DNA from: Fratercula arctica
Lineage: Eukaryota; Chordata; Aves; Charadriiformes; Alcidae
Direction of reading: 5' to 3'
NCBI GenBank assembly: GCA_947846985.1
Contig: CANTUZ010000027.1
Span: 3,035,535-3,099,534 of the forward strand
Length of the DNA: 64,000 bases
Shown here: one piece after another, positions 19,810-31,312 of the stretch
Numbering within the stretch: the first letter of the stretch is position 1
How the letters are laid out: each line of letters begins with the position of its first letter
Notes under the pieces: generated by a model
What the model saw: the letters and a program-made list of their open reading frames with translations, nothing else
The model's database searches: none
Told to the model about the DNA's origin: nothing
Translations under genes and position numbers: made by a program

Positions 19810-22360
19810 GGAGCTCAGATGCTTTGCAAGAGCCTTTTGAGGAGCCCAGACCCCTTTGCGTGGTGGCCAAGAGCTTCTGAAGAAGCCCAGACCCCTTTGC
19901 ATGGTGGCCAAGAGCTTTCCAAGGAGCCCAGACCCCTTTGCATGGTGGCCAAGAGCTTCTGAAGAAGGCCAGACCCCTTTGCATGGTGGCCAAGAGCTTT
20001 CCAAGGAGCCCAGACCCTTAGTGTGGTGGCCAAGAGCCTTCCAAGGAGCCCAGACCCCTTTGCGTGGTGGCCAAGAGCTTCTGAAGAAGGCCAGAGCCCT
20101 TTACGTGGTGGCCAAGAGCTTTCCAAGGAGCCCAGACCCCTTTGCGTGGTGGCCAAGAGCCTTCCAAGGAGCCCGGACCCTTTTGCGTGGTGGCCAAGAG
20201 CCTTCCAAGGAGCCCAGACCCCTTAGTGTGGTGGCCAAGAGCTTTCCAAGGAGCCCAGACCCCTTTGCGTGGTGGTCAAGAGCTTTCCAAGGAGCCCAGA
20301 CCCTTAGTGTGGTGGCCAAGAGCCTTCCAAGGAGCCCAGACCCCTTTGTGTGGTGGTCAAGAGCTTCTGAAGAAGGCCAGACCCCTTTGCATGGTGGCCA
20401 AGAGCTTTCCAAGGAGCCCAGACCCCTTTGCGTGGTGGCCAAGAGCTTCTGAAGAAGGCCAGACCCCTTTGCATGGTGGCCAAGAGCTTTCCAAGGAGCC
20501 CAGACCCCTTTGTGTGGTGGCCAAGAGCCTTCCAAGGAGCCCAGACCCCTTTACGTGGTGGCCAAGAGCCTTCCAAGGAGCCCAGACCCCTTTGCGTGGT
20601 GGCCAAGAGCTTTCCAAGGAGCCCAGACCCCTTTACGTGGTGGCCAAGAGCTTTCCAAGGAGCCCAGACCCCTTTGCGTGGTGGCCAAGAGCTTCTGAAG
20701 AAGGCCAGAGCCCTTTACGTGGTGGCCAAGAGCTTTCCAAGGAGCCCAGACCCCTTTGCGTGGTGGCCAAGAGCCTTCCAAGGAGCCCGGACCCTTTTGC
20801 GTGGTGGCCAAGAGCCTTCCAAGGAGCCCAGACCCCTTAGTGTGGTGGCCAAGAGCTTTCCAAGGAGCCCAGACCCCTTTGCGTGGTGGTCAAGAGCTTT
20901 CCAAGGAGCCCAGACCCTTAGTGTGGTGGCCAAGAGCCTTCCAAGGAGCCCAGACCCCTTTGTGTGGTGGCCAAGAGCTTCTGAAGAAGGCCAGACCCCT
21001 TTGCATGGTGGCCAAGAGCTTTCCAAGGAGCCCAGACCCCTTTGTGTGGTGGCCAAGAGCCTTCCAAGGAGCCCAGACCCCTTTGCATGGTGGCCAAGAG
21101 CCTTCCAAGGAGCCCAGACCCCTTTACGTGGTGGCCAAGAGCCTTCCAAGGAGCCCAGACCCCTTTGCGTGGTGGCCAAGAGCTTTCCAAGGAGCCCAGA
21201 CCCCTTTACGTGGTGGCCAAGAGCTTTCCAAGGAGCCCAGACCCCTTTGCGTGGTGGCCAAGAGCTTCTGAAGAAGGCCAGACCCCTTTGCATGGTGGCC
21301 AAGAGCTTTCCAAGGAGCCCAGACCCTTAGTGTGGTGGCCAAGAGCCTTCCAAAGAGCCCAGACCCCTTTACGTGGTGGCCAAGAGCCTTCCAAGGAGCC
21401 CAGACCCCTTTGTGTGGTGGCCAAGAGCTTTCCAAGGAGCCCAGACCCCTTTGTGTGGTGGCTAAGAGCCTTCCAAGGAGCCCAGACCCCTTTGCGTGGT
21501 GGCCAAGAGCCTTCCAAGGAGCCCAGACCCCTTTGTGTGGTGGCCAAGAGCTTTCCAAGGAGCCCAGACCCCTTTGCGTGGTGGCCAAGAGCTTTCCAAG
21601 GAGCCCAGACCCCTTTGCATGGTGGCCAAGAGCCTTCCAAGGAGCCCAGACCCCTTTGCGTGGTAGCCAAGAGCCTTCCAAGGAGCCCAGACCCCTTTGT
21701 GTGGTGGCCAAGAGCTTTCCAAGGAGCCCAGACCCCTTTGTGTGGTGGCCAAGAGCTTTCCAAGGAGCCCAGACCCCTTTGTGTGGTGGCCAAGAGCTTT
21801 CCAAGGAGCCCAGACCCCTTTGTGTGGTGGCCAAGAGCTTTCCAAGGAGCCCAGACCCCTTTGCGTGGTGGCCAAGAGCTTCTGAAGAAGGCCAGACCCC
21901 TTTGTGTGGTGACCAAGAGCCTTTCGAGGAGCTCAGATGCTTCACAAGAGTCTTTTGAGGAGCCCAGACCCCTTTGCATGGTGGCCAAGAGCCTTTTGAG
22001 GAGCCCAGACCCTGAGTGTGGTGGCCAAGAGCCTTTGAAGGACCTCAAATCCTTCACAAGAGCCTTTTGAGGAGCCCAGACCCCTTTGCGTGGTGGCCAA
22101 GAGCCTTTTGAGGAGCTCAGATCCTTCGCAAGACCCCTTGTGTGGTGGTCAAGAGCTTCTGATGGAGCCCCAGACCCTTAGTGTGGTGGCCAAGAGCTTC
22201 TGAAGTAGCCCAGACCCCTTTGCGTGGTGGCCAAGAGCCTTTTGAGGAGCCCAGACCCTTATTATGGTGGCCAAGAGCCTTGGCAAGACCCTTTGTGTGG
22301 TGGCCAAGAGCTTTCCAAGGAGCCCAGACCCCTTAGTGTGGTGGCCAAGAGCCTCTAGAG
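19810..22360. repeat. 41-bp minisatellite between VH1 and the D cluster
   Basis: About 60 tandem units of 41 bp with the core CCAAGGAGCCCAGACCCCTT followed by TGCGTGGTGGCCAAGAGCTT. A frequent variant replaces TTCCAAGGAGCC by TTCTGAAGAAGGCC. Since 41 is not a multiple of three and the unit has few stops, long open frames occur on both strands with a 41-residue period. They carry no signal of coding. Units become irregular after 21900. Confidence 0.95.
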
Positions 22361-22369
22361 GAATCCACT

Positions 22370-22520
22370 TTTGCCCCAAAGCCGGGCCTGTTTTGGCCCT
22401 TTGTGGCCGCTTTTGCCCCAAATCCGGGCCTGTTTTGGCCCTTTGTGGCCGCTTTTGCCCCAAATCCGGGCCTGTTTTGGCCCTTTGTGGCCGCTTTTGC
22501 CCCAAATCCGGGCCAACTTT
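22370..22520. repeat. 42-bp tandem repeat
   Basis: Three to four near-perfect units containing CCAAATCCGGGCCTGTTTTG and GGCCCTTTGTGGCCGCTTTT. This is the left edge of the repeat family that fills the D cluster. Confidence 0.9.
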
Positions 22521-22972
22521 TCCTTTTACGCCCATATTTTCCTGGAACATGGGGATGTTTTACCCCTTTTAGCCATTTTTTTTTTATTTTTTTTGGCCAC
22601 AAATCCGGGGGTGCTTTTCCCTTTCCAACAATTTATGCCTTAAATGTGGGAATGTTTTCGCCCGTTTTTCCTCGTTCGGGCCTAAATATTGACATTTCCC
22701 TGCATTTTCTGGCTCTTTTTGGGCAGAGTTGGGGGATGTTGTGCCCTTTAGGGGTAATTTTGCCCTGAAGAGGAGCAATTTGATTCCTTCTAGGGCCATT
22801 TTTACCCCAAAGTTTGTCCGTATTTGCCCTTTGCGGCTCTTTTTGGAAGAATTATTGGGACGCTTGGGCATTTTATGGCCATTTTTAAGGGAGATATGAG
22901 GATAATTTGCACTTTATGCCAAGTTTGGGGGCAATGCTGGGGTTTTTTTTTAATATTTTAGGGGCATTTTTG
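22521..22972. repeat. Diverged D-type repeats before D1
   Basis: T-rich degenerate units of about 40 bp (GGGGATGTTTTGCCC and GCCATTTTT motifs). No gene seen. Confidence 0.7.
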
Positions 22973-23045
22973 GGGGGCGGGAGGGAGGAGGTGAGGCTGT
23001 GGGCGCTGGGGCGTGCGGCCCCGCAGAGGAGGGGGCTGCGGCGGG

Positions 23046-23140
23046 GGATTTTGTCACCCCCTGTGTCACCGTGGGAGCTGGTAGTGGTTGTACTGGTTGG
23101 GCTGCTGCTGCTCACGGTGGTTGATGGTGTGACAAAAACG
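23046..23140 (+). other. IGHD: D segment 1 with 12-RSSs
   Basis: 5' nonamer GGATTTTGT (23046-23054), 12-bp spacer, heptamer CACCGTG (23067-23073). D coding 23074-23112 (39 bp). 3' heptamer CACGGTG (23113-23119), 12-bp spacer, nonamer ACAAAAACG (23132-23140). The hydrophilic frame reads GAGSGCTGWAAAA. Each D sits in a conserved cassette of about 250 bp: a GC-rich block upstream (GGAGGTGAGGCTGTGGGCGC onward) and GGCTCCGCTTTCCCGGGGGA downstream. Both RSSs have 12-bp spacers, so D can join VH1 (23-RSS) and, by the 12/23 rule, a JH with a 23-RSS outside the window. The cysteine could form a disulfide within CDR3, a known feature of chicken D segments. Confidence 0.95.
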
Positions 23141-24319
23141 GTGGTGGGGGCTCCGCTTTCCCGGGGGACCAGCCCCCGCTTGTGCCCCCTTCCCCTTCCT
23201 GGACCCTTCCCCGGGGGGTGGATTTCCCTTTATGGCTGATTTAGACCCAAATCCGGGCCTCCTTTGGCCCTTTCTGGCCAGTTTTGCCTCAAATCTGGGC
23301 CTGCTTTACGCTTTTTTTGCCAGTTTTGACCCAAATCTCAGTGTGCTTTGCCCTTTTTGGCCCTTTTCAACTCAAATCTGGGCCTGCTTTGGCCCTTTTT
23401 GGCCAGTTTTGACTCAAATCTGCGCCTGGTTTTGGCAGTTTTGACCCAAAACTGGGGCTGCTCTGGCCCTTTTTTGGCCCTTTTCAACTCAAATCTGGGC
23501 CTGCTTTGACCCTTTTTAGCCATTTTTGACCCAAATCTGGGACTGCTTTGGCCCTTTTTTGGCCAGTTTTGACTCAAATCTGGGCCTGGTTTTGGCAGTT
23601 TTGACTGTTTTGACCAGAATCTAGGCCTGTTCTGGGCCTTTTTGGCCCTTTTCAACTCAAATCTGGGCCTGCTTTGGCCCTTTTTGGCCAGTTTTGACCC
23701 AAATCTGGGCCTGCTTTGGCCCTTTATGGCCGTTTTGACCCAGAGCTGGGCCTGCTTTGGCTCTTGATGTCTCTTTTGGCCCCAAGCCTGGGGCTACTTG
23801 AACATTTTCCCCCCGTTTTTTCCTATTTTGGAGCCACGATGTACTTGTTCTGTCCTTTCGGGCCGGTTTTGCCCTAAATCTGGGACTGCTTTTTCCCTTC
23901 ATGGCTATTTTTTGCGAAAACACGGCAATGCGTTTGTTTTTTGTGGCCATTTCGGTCCAAAGATGGCAACAGTTTTCCCCTTTAGGGCCAATTTGGCCCC
24001 GGCTGTGGGGCTGTTGAGCCCTTTATGGCCATTTTTGCTCCAGCGCGGGGGGTGTTTTGCCCTTTGTGGCCAATTTTGCTGAAAACCTGGGGATGTTTTG
24101 GCTCTTCCGCCGGGTCTTTCAGGAAACACGAAACGATTTGCACTTTGGCAGGTGTTTTTGGGGGGAAACTAGGGGCGCGCTTGTGTCCTTTGTATCCGGT
24201 TTTGCTGGAAATGTGGGAGAGTTTTAGCATTTTCTGGAGATTTTTGGGGCGGAGGAGGGAGGAGGTGAGGCTGTGGGCGCTGGGGCGTGCGGCCCCGCAG
24301 AGGAGGGGGCTGCGGCGGG

Positions 24320-24405
24320 GGATTTTGTCACCCCCTGTGTCACCGTGGGAGCTGGTAGTTGTGGTGCTGGTGCTTGTCACGGTGGTTGATGGTGTGACAA
24401 AAACG
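24320..24405 (+). other. IGHD: D segment 2 with 12-RSSs
   Basis: 5' nonamer 24320-24328, heptamer 24341-24347, D coding 24348-24377 (30 bp, GAGSCGAGAC), 3' heptamer 24378-24384, nonamer 24397-24405. Nine bases shorter than D1 and with two cysteines. D10 has the same coding sequence. Confidence 0.95.
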
Positions 24406-25539
24406 GTGGTGGGGGCTCCGCTTTCCCGGGGGACCAGCCCCCGCTTGTGCCCCCTTCCCCTTCCTGGACCCTTCCCCGGGGGGTGGATTTCCCTTTATGC
24501 CTGATTTAGACCCAAATCCGGGCCTCCTTTGGCCCTTTCTGGCCACTTTTGCCTCAAATCTGGGCCTGCTTTACCCTTTTTTGCCCGTTTTGACCCAAAT
24601 CTCAGCGTGCTTTGCCTTTTATGGTTCATTTCCACCAAAATCTGGGCCTGCTTCAGCCCTTTTTGAAAGGTTTATCCCGTATCTGGGTGTGCTCTGGCCA
24701 CTTTTTAGCCAATTTTGACCCAAATCCTGGCCTGCTTTGACCCTTTTCAGCTGGTTTCGACCCAAATCTGGGCCTGCTTTGGCCATTTTCGGGCCAGTTT
24801 TGAAACACATCTGGGCATTCTTTGCTTTTTTTGGCCATTGTCACCCAAATCTGGGCCTGCTTTGGCCCTTTTTGGCCACTGTCGCCCAAATCTGGGCCTG
24901 CTTTGGCCCTTTTTGGCCATTGTCGCCCAAATCTGGGCCTGCTTTGGCCCTTTGTGGCCATTGTCACCCAAACCTGGGCCTGCTTTGTCCCTTTTCAGCC
25001 CCTTTTCACCCAAATCTGTGATGATTTTCAATCCTGGGGCCAGTTCTGCAGCCAGCGTGGGGATGTTTTGCCCTTTACAGCCATGTTTTACTGAAATATG
25101 GCGATATTTTGCCCTTTATGGCCATTTTCCTTCCAAATATGGGGAAGTTTTGTCCCCTGGGGCCAGTTTTGACCCCGCTCTTGGGCTGTTTTGCCCTTTC
25201 AGGCCTTTTTTTGCTCCAGATCGGTGCCTTCTTTTGTTTCTTACCGATTATTTTGGCGGAATTCTAAAGATGGCGTTAGCTTTTAGGAGAGGATGAGGAG
25301 GATGTTTGCGGGTGTTTTGCATTTTAATGCCCTTTCTGCCCCCAAGAGGAGGACGCTTTTGCCCTTTGTCCCCAGGCCCGCTCAATTGTGTCGCTGCTTT
25401 TCTCCTTCGGTGGTGGCTTTTGCAGCACAAATCTGGGGGAATGTTTCTGGTTTTAGGAGCGTTTTGGGGCGGAGGAGGGAGGAGGTGAGGCTGTGGGCGC
25501 TGGGGCGTGCGGCCCCGCAGAGGAGGGGGCTGCGGCGGG

Positions 25540-25634
25540 GGATTTTGTCACCCCCTGTGTCACCGTGGGAGCTGGTAGTGGTTGTACTGGTTGGGATGGT
25601 GCTTGTCACGGTGGTTGATGGTGTGACAAAAACG
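25540..25634 (+). other. IGHD: D segment 3 with 12-RSSs
   Basis: 5' nonamer 25540-25548, heptamer 25561-25567, D coding 25568-25606 (39 bp, GAGSGCTGWDGAC), 3' heptamer 25607-25613, nonamer 25626-25634. The only D with an aspartate codon in this frame. Confidence 0.95.
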
Positions 25635-27070
25635 GTGGTGGGGGCTCCGCTTTCCCGGGGGACCAGCCCCCGCTTGTGCCCCCTTCCCCTTCCTGGATCC
25701 TTCCCCGGGGGGTGGATTTCCCTTTATGCCTGATTTAGACCCAAATCCGGGCCTCCTTTGGCCCTTTCTGGCCACTTTTGCCTCAAATCTGGGCCTGCTT
25801 TACCCTTTTTTGCCAGTTTTGACCCAAATCTCAGCGTGTTTTGCCCTTTTTGGGTGGTTTCCACCAAAAATCTGGGCCTGCTTTGGCACCCTTTGACAGT
25901 TGCAACGCAGATCTGGGTGTGCTCTGGCCCCTTTTGGGTCAGTTTTGACGCCAATCTGGGCTGATTTGGCCCCTTTTGGGCTAGTTTTGACCCAAATCTA
26001 GGCCTGCTTTGGCCCTTTTTATGTGGCTTTGACCCAAATCTGGGCCCACATTACCCTTTTTGGCCATTTGGACCCAAATCTCAGTGTGCTTTGCCCTTTT
26101 TGGCCCTTTTCAACTCAAATCTGGGCCTGCTCTGTCCCTTTTTGGCCACTTTTGTCCCAAATGTGGGCCTGGTTTTGGCAGTTTTGACTGTTTTGACCCA
26201 AAACTGGGCCTGCTCTGGCCCTTTTTTGGCCCTTTTCAACTCAAATCTGGGCCTGCTTTGGCCCTTTTTAGCCATTTTTGACCCAAATCTGGGCCTGCTT
26301 TGGCCCTTTCTGGCCAGTTTTGACTCAAATCTGGGCCTGGTTTTGGCAGTTTTGACTGTTTTGACCAGAATCTAGGCCTGTTCTGGGCCTTTTTGGCCCT
26401 TTTCAACTCAAATCTGGGCCTGCTTTGGCCCTTTTTGGCCAGTTTTGACCCAAATCTGGGCCTGCTTTGGCCCTTCATGGCCGTTTTGACCCAGAGCTGG
26501 GCCTGCTTTGGCTCTTGATGTCTCTTTTGGCCCCAAGCCTGGGGCTACTTGAACATTTTCCACCCTTTTTTTCCTCTTTTGGAGCCACGATGTACTTGTT
26601 CTGTCCTTTCGGGCCGGTTTTGCCCTAAATCTGGGACTGCTTTTTCCCTTCATGGCTATTTTTTGCGAAAACACAGCAATGCTTTTATTTTTTGTGGCCA
26701 TTGCGGTCCAAAGATGGCAACAGTTTTCCCCTTTAGGGCCAATTTGGCCCCGGCTGTGGGGGTGTTGAGCCCTTTATGGCCATTTTTGCTCCAGCGCGGG
26801 GGGTGTTTTGCCCTTTGTGGCCAATTTTGCTGAAAACCTGGGGATGTTTTGGCTCTTCCGCCGGGTCTTTCAGGAAACACGAAACGATTTGCACTTTGGC
26901 AGGTGTTTTTGGGGGGAAAATAGGGGCGCGCTTGTGTCCTTTGTATCCGGTTTTGCTGGAAATGTGGGAGAGTTTTAGCATTTTCTGGAGATTTTTGGGG
27001 CGGAGGAGGGAGGAGGTGAGGCTGTGGGCGCTGGGGCGTGCGGCCCCGCAGAGGAGGGGGCTGCGGCGGG

Positions 27071-27165
27071 GGATTTTGTCACCCCCTGTGTCACCGTGGG
27101 AGCTGGTGGTGGTTGTACTGGTTATGCTGGTGCTTGTCACGGTGGTTGATGGTGTGACAAAAACG
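27071..27165 (+). other. IGHD: D segment 4 with 12-RSSs
   Basis: 5' nonamer 27071-27079, heptamer 27092-27098, D coding 27099-27137 (39 bp, GAGGGCTGYAGAC), 3' heptamer 27138-27144, nonamer 27157-27165. Same coding sequence as D13. Confidence 0.95.
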
Positions 27166-28644
27166 GTGGTGGGGGCTCCGCTTTCCCGGGGGACCAGCCC
27201 CCGCTTGTGCCCCCTTCCCCTTCCTGGACCCTTCCCCGGGGGGTGGATTTCCCTTTATGCCTGATTTAGACCCAAATCCGGGCCTCCTTTGGCCCTTTCT
27301 GGCCACTTTTGCCTCTAATCTGGGCCTGCTTTACGCTTTTTTGCCAGTTTTGACCCAAATCTCAGCGTGTTTTTGCCCTTTTTGGGGGGTTTCCACCAAA
27401 AATCTGGGCCTGCTTTGGCACCCTTTGACAGTTGCAACGCAGATCTGGGTGTGCTCTGGCCCCTTTTGGGTCAGTTTTGACGCCAATCTGGGCTGATTTG
27501 GCCCCTTTTGGGCTAGTTTTGACCCAAATCTAGGCCTGCTTTGGCCCTTTTTCTCTGGTTTTGACCCAAATCTGGGCCCACATTACCCTTTTTGGCCATT
27601 TGGACCCAAATCTCAGTGTGCTTTGCCCTTTTTGGCCCTTTTCAACTCAACTCTGGGCCTGCTTTGTCCCTTTTTGGCCACTTTTGACCCAAATCTGGGC
27701 CTGGTTTTGGCAGTTTTGACTGTTTTGACCCAAAACTGGGCCTGCTCGGGCCCTTTTTTGGCCCTTTTCAACTCAAATCTGGGCCTGCTTTGGCCCTTTT
27801 TAGCCATTTTTGACCCAAATCTGGGCCTGCTTTGGCCCTTTCTGGCCAGTTTTGACTCAAATCTGGGCCTGGTTTTGGCAGTTTTGACTGTTTTGACCAG
27901 AATCTAGGCCTGTTCTGGGCCTTTTTGGCCCTTTTCAACTCAAATCTGGGCCTGCTTTGGCCCTTTTTGGCCAGTTTTGACCCAAATCTGTGCCTGCTTT
28001 GGCCCTTTTTGGCCAGTTTTGACCCAAATCTGGGCCTGCTTTGGCCCTTTATGGCCGTTTTGACCCAGAGCTGGGCCTGCTTTGGCTCTTGGTGTCTCTT
28101 TTGGCCCCAAGCCTGGGGCTACTTGAACATTTTCCACCCTTTTTTTCCTCTTTTGGAGCCACGATGTACTTGTTCCATCCTTTCGGGCCGGTTTTGCCCT
28201 AAATCTGGGACTGCTTTTTCCCTTCATGGCTATTTTTTGCGAAAACACGGCAATGCTTTTGTTTTTTGTGGCCATTGTGGTCCAAAGATGGCAACAGTTT
28301 TCCCCTTTAGGGCCAATTTGGCCCCGGCTGTGGGGGTGTTGAGCCCTTTATGGCCATTTTTGCTCCAGCGCGGGGGGTGTTTTGCCCTTTGTGGCCAATT
28401 TTGCTGAAAACCTGGGGATGTTTTGGCTCTTCCGCCGGGTCTTTCAGGAAACACGAAACGATTTGCACTTTGGCAGGTGTTTTTGGGGGGAAACTAGGGG
28501 CGCGCTTGTGTCCTTTGTATCCGGTTTTGCTGGAAATGTGGGAGAGTTTTAGCATTTTCTGGAGATTTTTGGGGCGGAGGAGGGAGGAGGTGAGGCTGTG
28601 GGCGCTGGGGCGTGCGGCCCCGCAGAGGAGGGGGCTGCGGCGGG

Positions 28645-28739
28645 GGATTTTGTCACCCCCTGTGTCACCGTGGGAGCTGGTAGTGGTTGTACTGGTTGGG
28701 CTGCTGCTGCTCACGGTGGTTGATGGTGTGACAAAAACA
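28645..28739 (+). other. IGHD: D segment 5 with 12-RSSs
   Basis: 5' nonamer 28645-28653, heptamer 28666-28672, D coding 28673-28711 (39 bp, GAGSGCTGWAAAA, same as D1), 3' heptamer 28712-28718, nonamer 28731-28739. Its 3' nonamer is ACAAAAACA where all others have ACAAAAACG. Confidence 0.95.
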
Positions 28740-29791
28740 GTGGTGGGGGCTCCGCTTTCCCGGGGGACCAGCCCCCGCTTGTGCCCCCTTCCCCTTCCTG
28801 GACCCTTCCCCGGGGGGTGGATTTCCCTTTATGCCTGATTTAGACCCAAATCCGGGCCTCCTTTGGCCCTTTCTGGCCAGTTTTGCCTCAAATCTGGGCC
28901 TGCTTTACCCTTTTTTGCCAGTTTTGACCCAAATCTCAGCGTGCTTTGCCTTTTATGGTTCATCTCCACCAAAATCTGGGCCTGCTTCAGCCCTTTTTGA
29001 AAGGTTTGTCCCATATCTGGGTGTGCTCTGGCCACTTTTTAGCCAATTTTGACCCAAATCCTGGCCTGCTTTGACCCTTTTCAGCTGGTTTCGACCCAAA
29101 TCTGGGCCTGCTTTGGCCATTTTTGGGCCAGTTTTGAAACCCATCTGGGCATTCTTTGCTTTTTTTGGCTGGCTTCCACCCAAATCTGGGCCTGCTTTGG
29201 CCCTTTTTGGCCACTGTCGCCCAAATCTGGGCCTGCTTTGGCCCTTTTCAGCCCCTTTTCACCCAAATCTCTGATGATTTTCAATCCTGGGGCCAGTTCT
29301 GCAGCCAGCGTGGGGATGTTTTGCCCTTTACAGCCATGTTTTACTGAAATATGGCGATATTTTGCTCTTTATGGCCATTTTCCTTCCGAATATGGGGAAG
29401 TTTTGTCCCCTGGGGCCAGTTTTGACCCCGCTCTTGGGCTGTTTTGCCCTTTCAGGCCTTTTTTGCTCCAGATCGGTGCCTTCTTTTTTTTCTTACCGAT
29501 TATTTTGGCGGAATTCTAAAGATGGCGTTAGCTTTTAGGAGAGGATGAGGAGGATGTTTGCGGGTGTTTTGCATTTTAATGCCCTTTCTGCCCCCAAGAG
29601 GAGGACGCTTTTGCCCTTTGTCCCCAGGCCCGCTCAATTGTGTCGCTGCTTTTTTCCTTCGCTGGTGGCTTTTGCAGCACAAATCTGGGGGAATGTTTCT
29701 GGTTTTAGGAGCGTTTTGGGGCGGAGGAGGGAGGAGGTGAGGCTGTGGGCGCTGGGGCGTGCGGCCCCGCAGAGGAGGGGGCTGCGGTGGG

Positions 29792-29886
29792 GGATTTTGT
29801 CACCCCCTGTGTCACCGTGGGAGCTGGTAGTGGTTGTACTGGTTATGCTGGTGCTTGTCACGGTGGTTGATGGTGTGACAAAAACG
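29792..29886 (+). other. IGHD: D segment 6 with 12-RSSs
   Basis: 5' nonamer 29792-29800, heptamer 29813-29819, D coding 29820-29858 (39 bp, GAGSGCTGYAGAC), 3' heptamer 29859-29865, nonamer 29878-29886. The upstream GC block has GCTGCGGTGG instead of GCTGCGGCGG. Confidence 0.95.
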
Positions 29887-30239
29887 GTGGTGGGGGCTCC
29901 GCTTTCCCGGGGGACCAGCCCCCGCTTGTGCCCCCTTCCCCTTCCTGGACCCTTCCCCGGGGGGTGGATTTCCCTTTATGGCTGATTTAGACCCAAATCC
30001 GGGCCTCCTTTGGCCCTTTCTGGCCAGTTTTGCCTCAAATCTGGGCCTGCTTTACCCTTTTTTGCCAGTTTTGACCCAAATCTCAGCGTGCTTTGCCTTT
30101 TATAGTTCATTTCCACCAAAATCCGGGCCTGCTTCAGGCCTTTTTGAAAGGTTTGACCCGTATCTGGGTGTGCTCTGGCCACTTTTGAGCCAACTTTGAC
30201 CCAAATCCTGGCCTGCTTTGACCCTTTTCAGCTGGTTTC

Positions 30240-30690
30240 GACCCAAATCTGGGCCTGCTTTGGCAATTTTTGGCCACTGTCACCCAAATCTGGGCCTGCT
30301 TTGGCCCTTTTTGGCCACTGTCGCCCAAATCTGGGCCTGCTTTGGCCCTTTTTGGCCACTGTCGCCCAAATCTGGGCCTGCTTTGGCCCTTTTTGGCCAC
30401 TGTCACCCAAATCTGGGCCTGCTTTGGCCCTTTTTGGCCACTGTCGCCCAAATCTGGGCCCGTTTTGGCCCTTTTTGGCCACTGTCGCCCAAATCTGGGC
30501 CCGCTTTGGCCCTTTTTGGCCACTGTCGCCCAAATCTGGGCCTGCTTTGGCCCTTTTTGGCCACTGTCGCCCAAATCTGGGCCTGCTTTGGCCCTTTTTG
30601 GCCACTGTCACCCAAATCTGGGCCTGCTTTGGCCCTTTATGGCCGTTTTGACCCAAATCTGGGCCTGCTTTGGCCCTTTTCAGCCCCTTT
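30240..30690. repeat. Homogeneous 41-bp array upstream of D7
   Basis: About ten near-perfect units containing GGCCACTGTCGCCCAAATCT then GGGCCTGCTTTGGCCCTTTT plus T, spacing 41 bp. Shorter versions of the same array lie at 24840-24990, 29190-29250, 35690-35935 and 39945-40095, always in block B spacers. Confidence 0.9.
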
Positions 30691-31224
30691 TCACCCAAAT
30701 CTGTGATGATTTTCAATCCTGGGGCCAGTTCTGCAGCCAGCGTGGGGATGTTTTGCCCTTTACAGCCATGTTTTACTGAAATATGGCGATATTTTGCCCT
30801 TTATGGCCATTTTCCTTCCAAATATGGGGAAGTTTTGTCCCCTGGGGCCAGTTTTGACCCCGCTCTTGGGCTGTTTTGCCCTTTCAGGCCTTTTTTTGCT
30901 CCAGATCGGTGCCTTCTTTTGTTTCTTACCGATTATTTTGGCGGAATTCTAAAGATGGCGTTAGCTTTTAGGAGAGGATGAGGAGGATGTTTGCGGGTGT
31001 TTTGCATTTTAATGCCCTTTCTGCCCCCAAGAGGAGGACGCTTTTGCCCTTTGTCCCCAGGCCCGCTCAATTGTGTCGCTGCTTTTTTCCTTCGCTGGTG
31101 GCTTTTGCAGCACAAATCTGGGGGAATGTTTCTGGTTTTAGGAGCATTTTGGGGCGGAGGAGGGAGGAGGTGAGGCTGTGGGCGCTGGGGCGTGCGGCCC
31201 CGCAGAGGAGGGGGCTGCGGCGGG

Positions 31225-31312
31225 GGATTTTGTCACCCCCTGTGTCACCGTGGTAGTGGTTGTACTGGTTGTGCTGGTGCTTGTCACGGTGGTTGATGGT
31301 GTGACAAAAACG
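31225..31312 (+). other. IGHD: D segment 7 with 12-RSSs
   Basis: 5' nonamer 31225-31233, heptamer 31246-31252, D coding 31253-31284 (32 bp), 3' heptamer 31285-31291, nonamer 31304-31312. The first seven bases found in most other D segments (GGAGCTG) are missing, so the frame relative to the 5' heptamer is shifted. The hydrophilic frame reads SGCTGCAGAC with three cysteines. Confidence 0.95.

Noticed and set aside
19800..22070. Very long open frames on both strands (up to about 340 codons) with repeats such as [17 protein letters not shown]
   Set aside because: They follow a 41-bp minisatellite that cycles through all frames and contains few stops. Equivalent frames exist on both strands, with no start context, splice site or domain.
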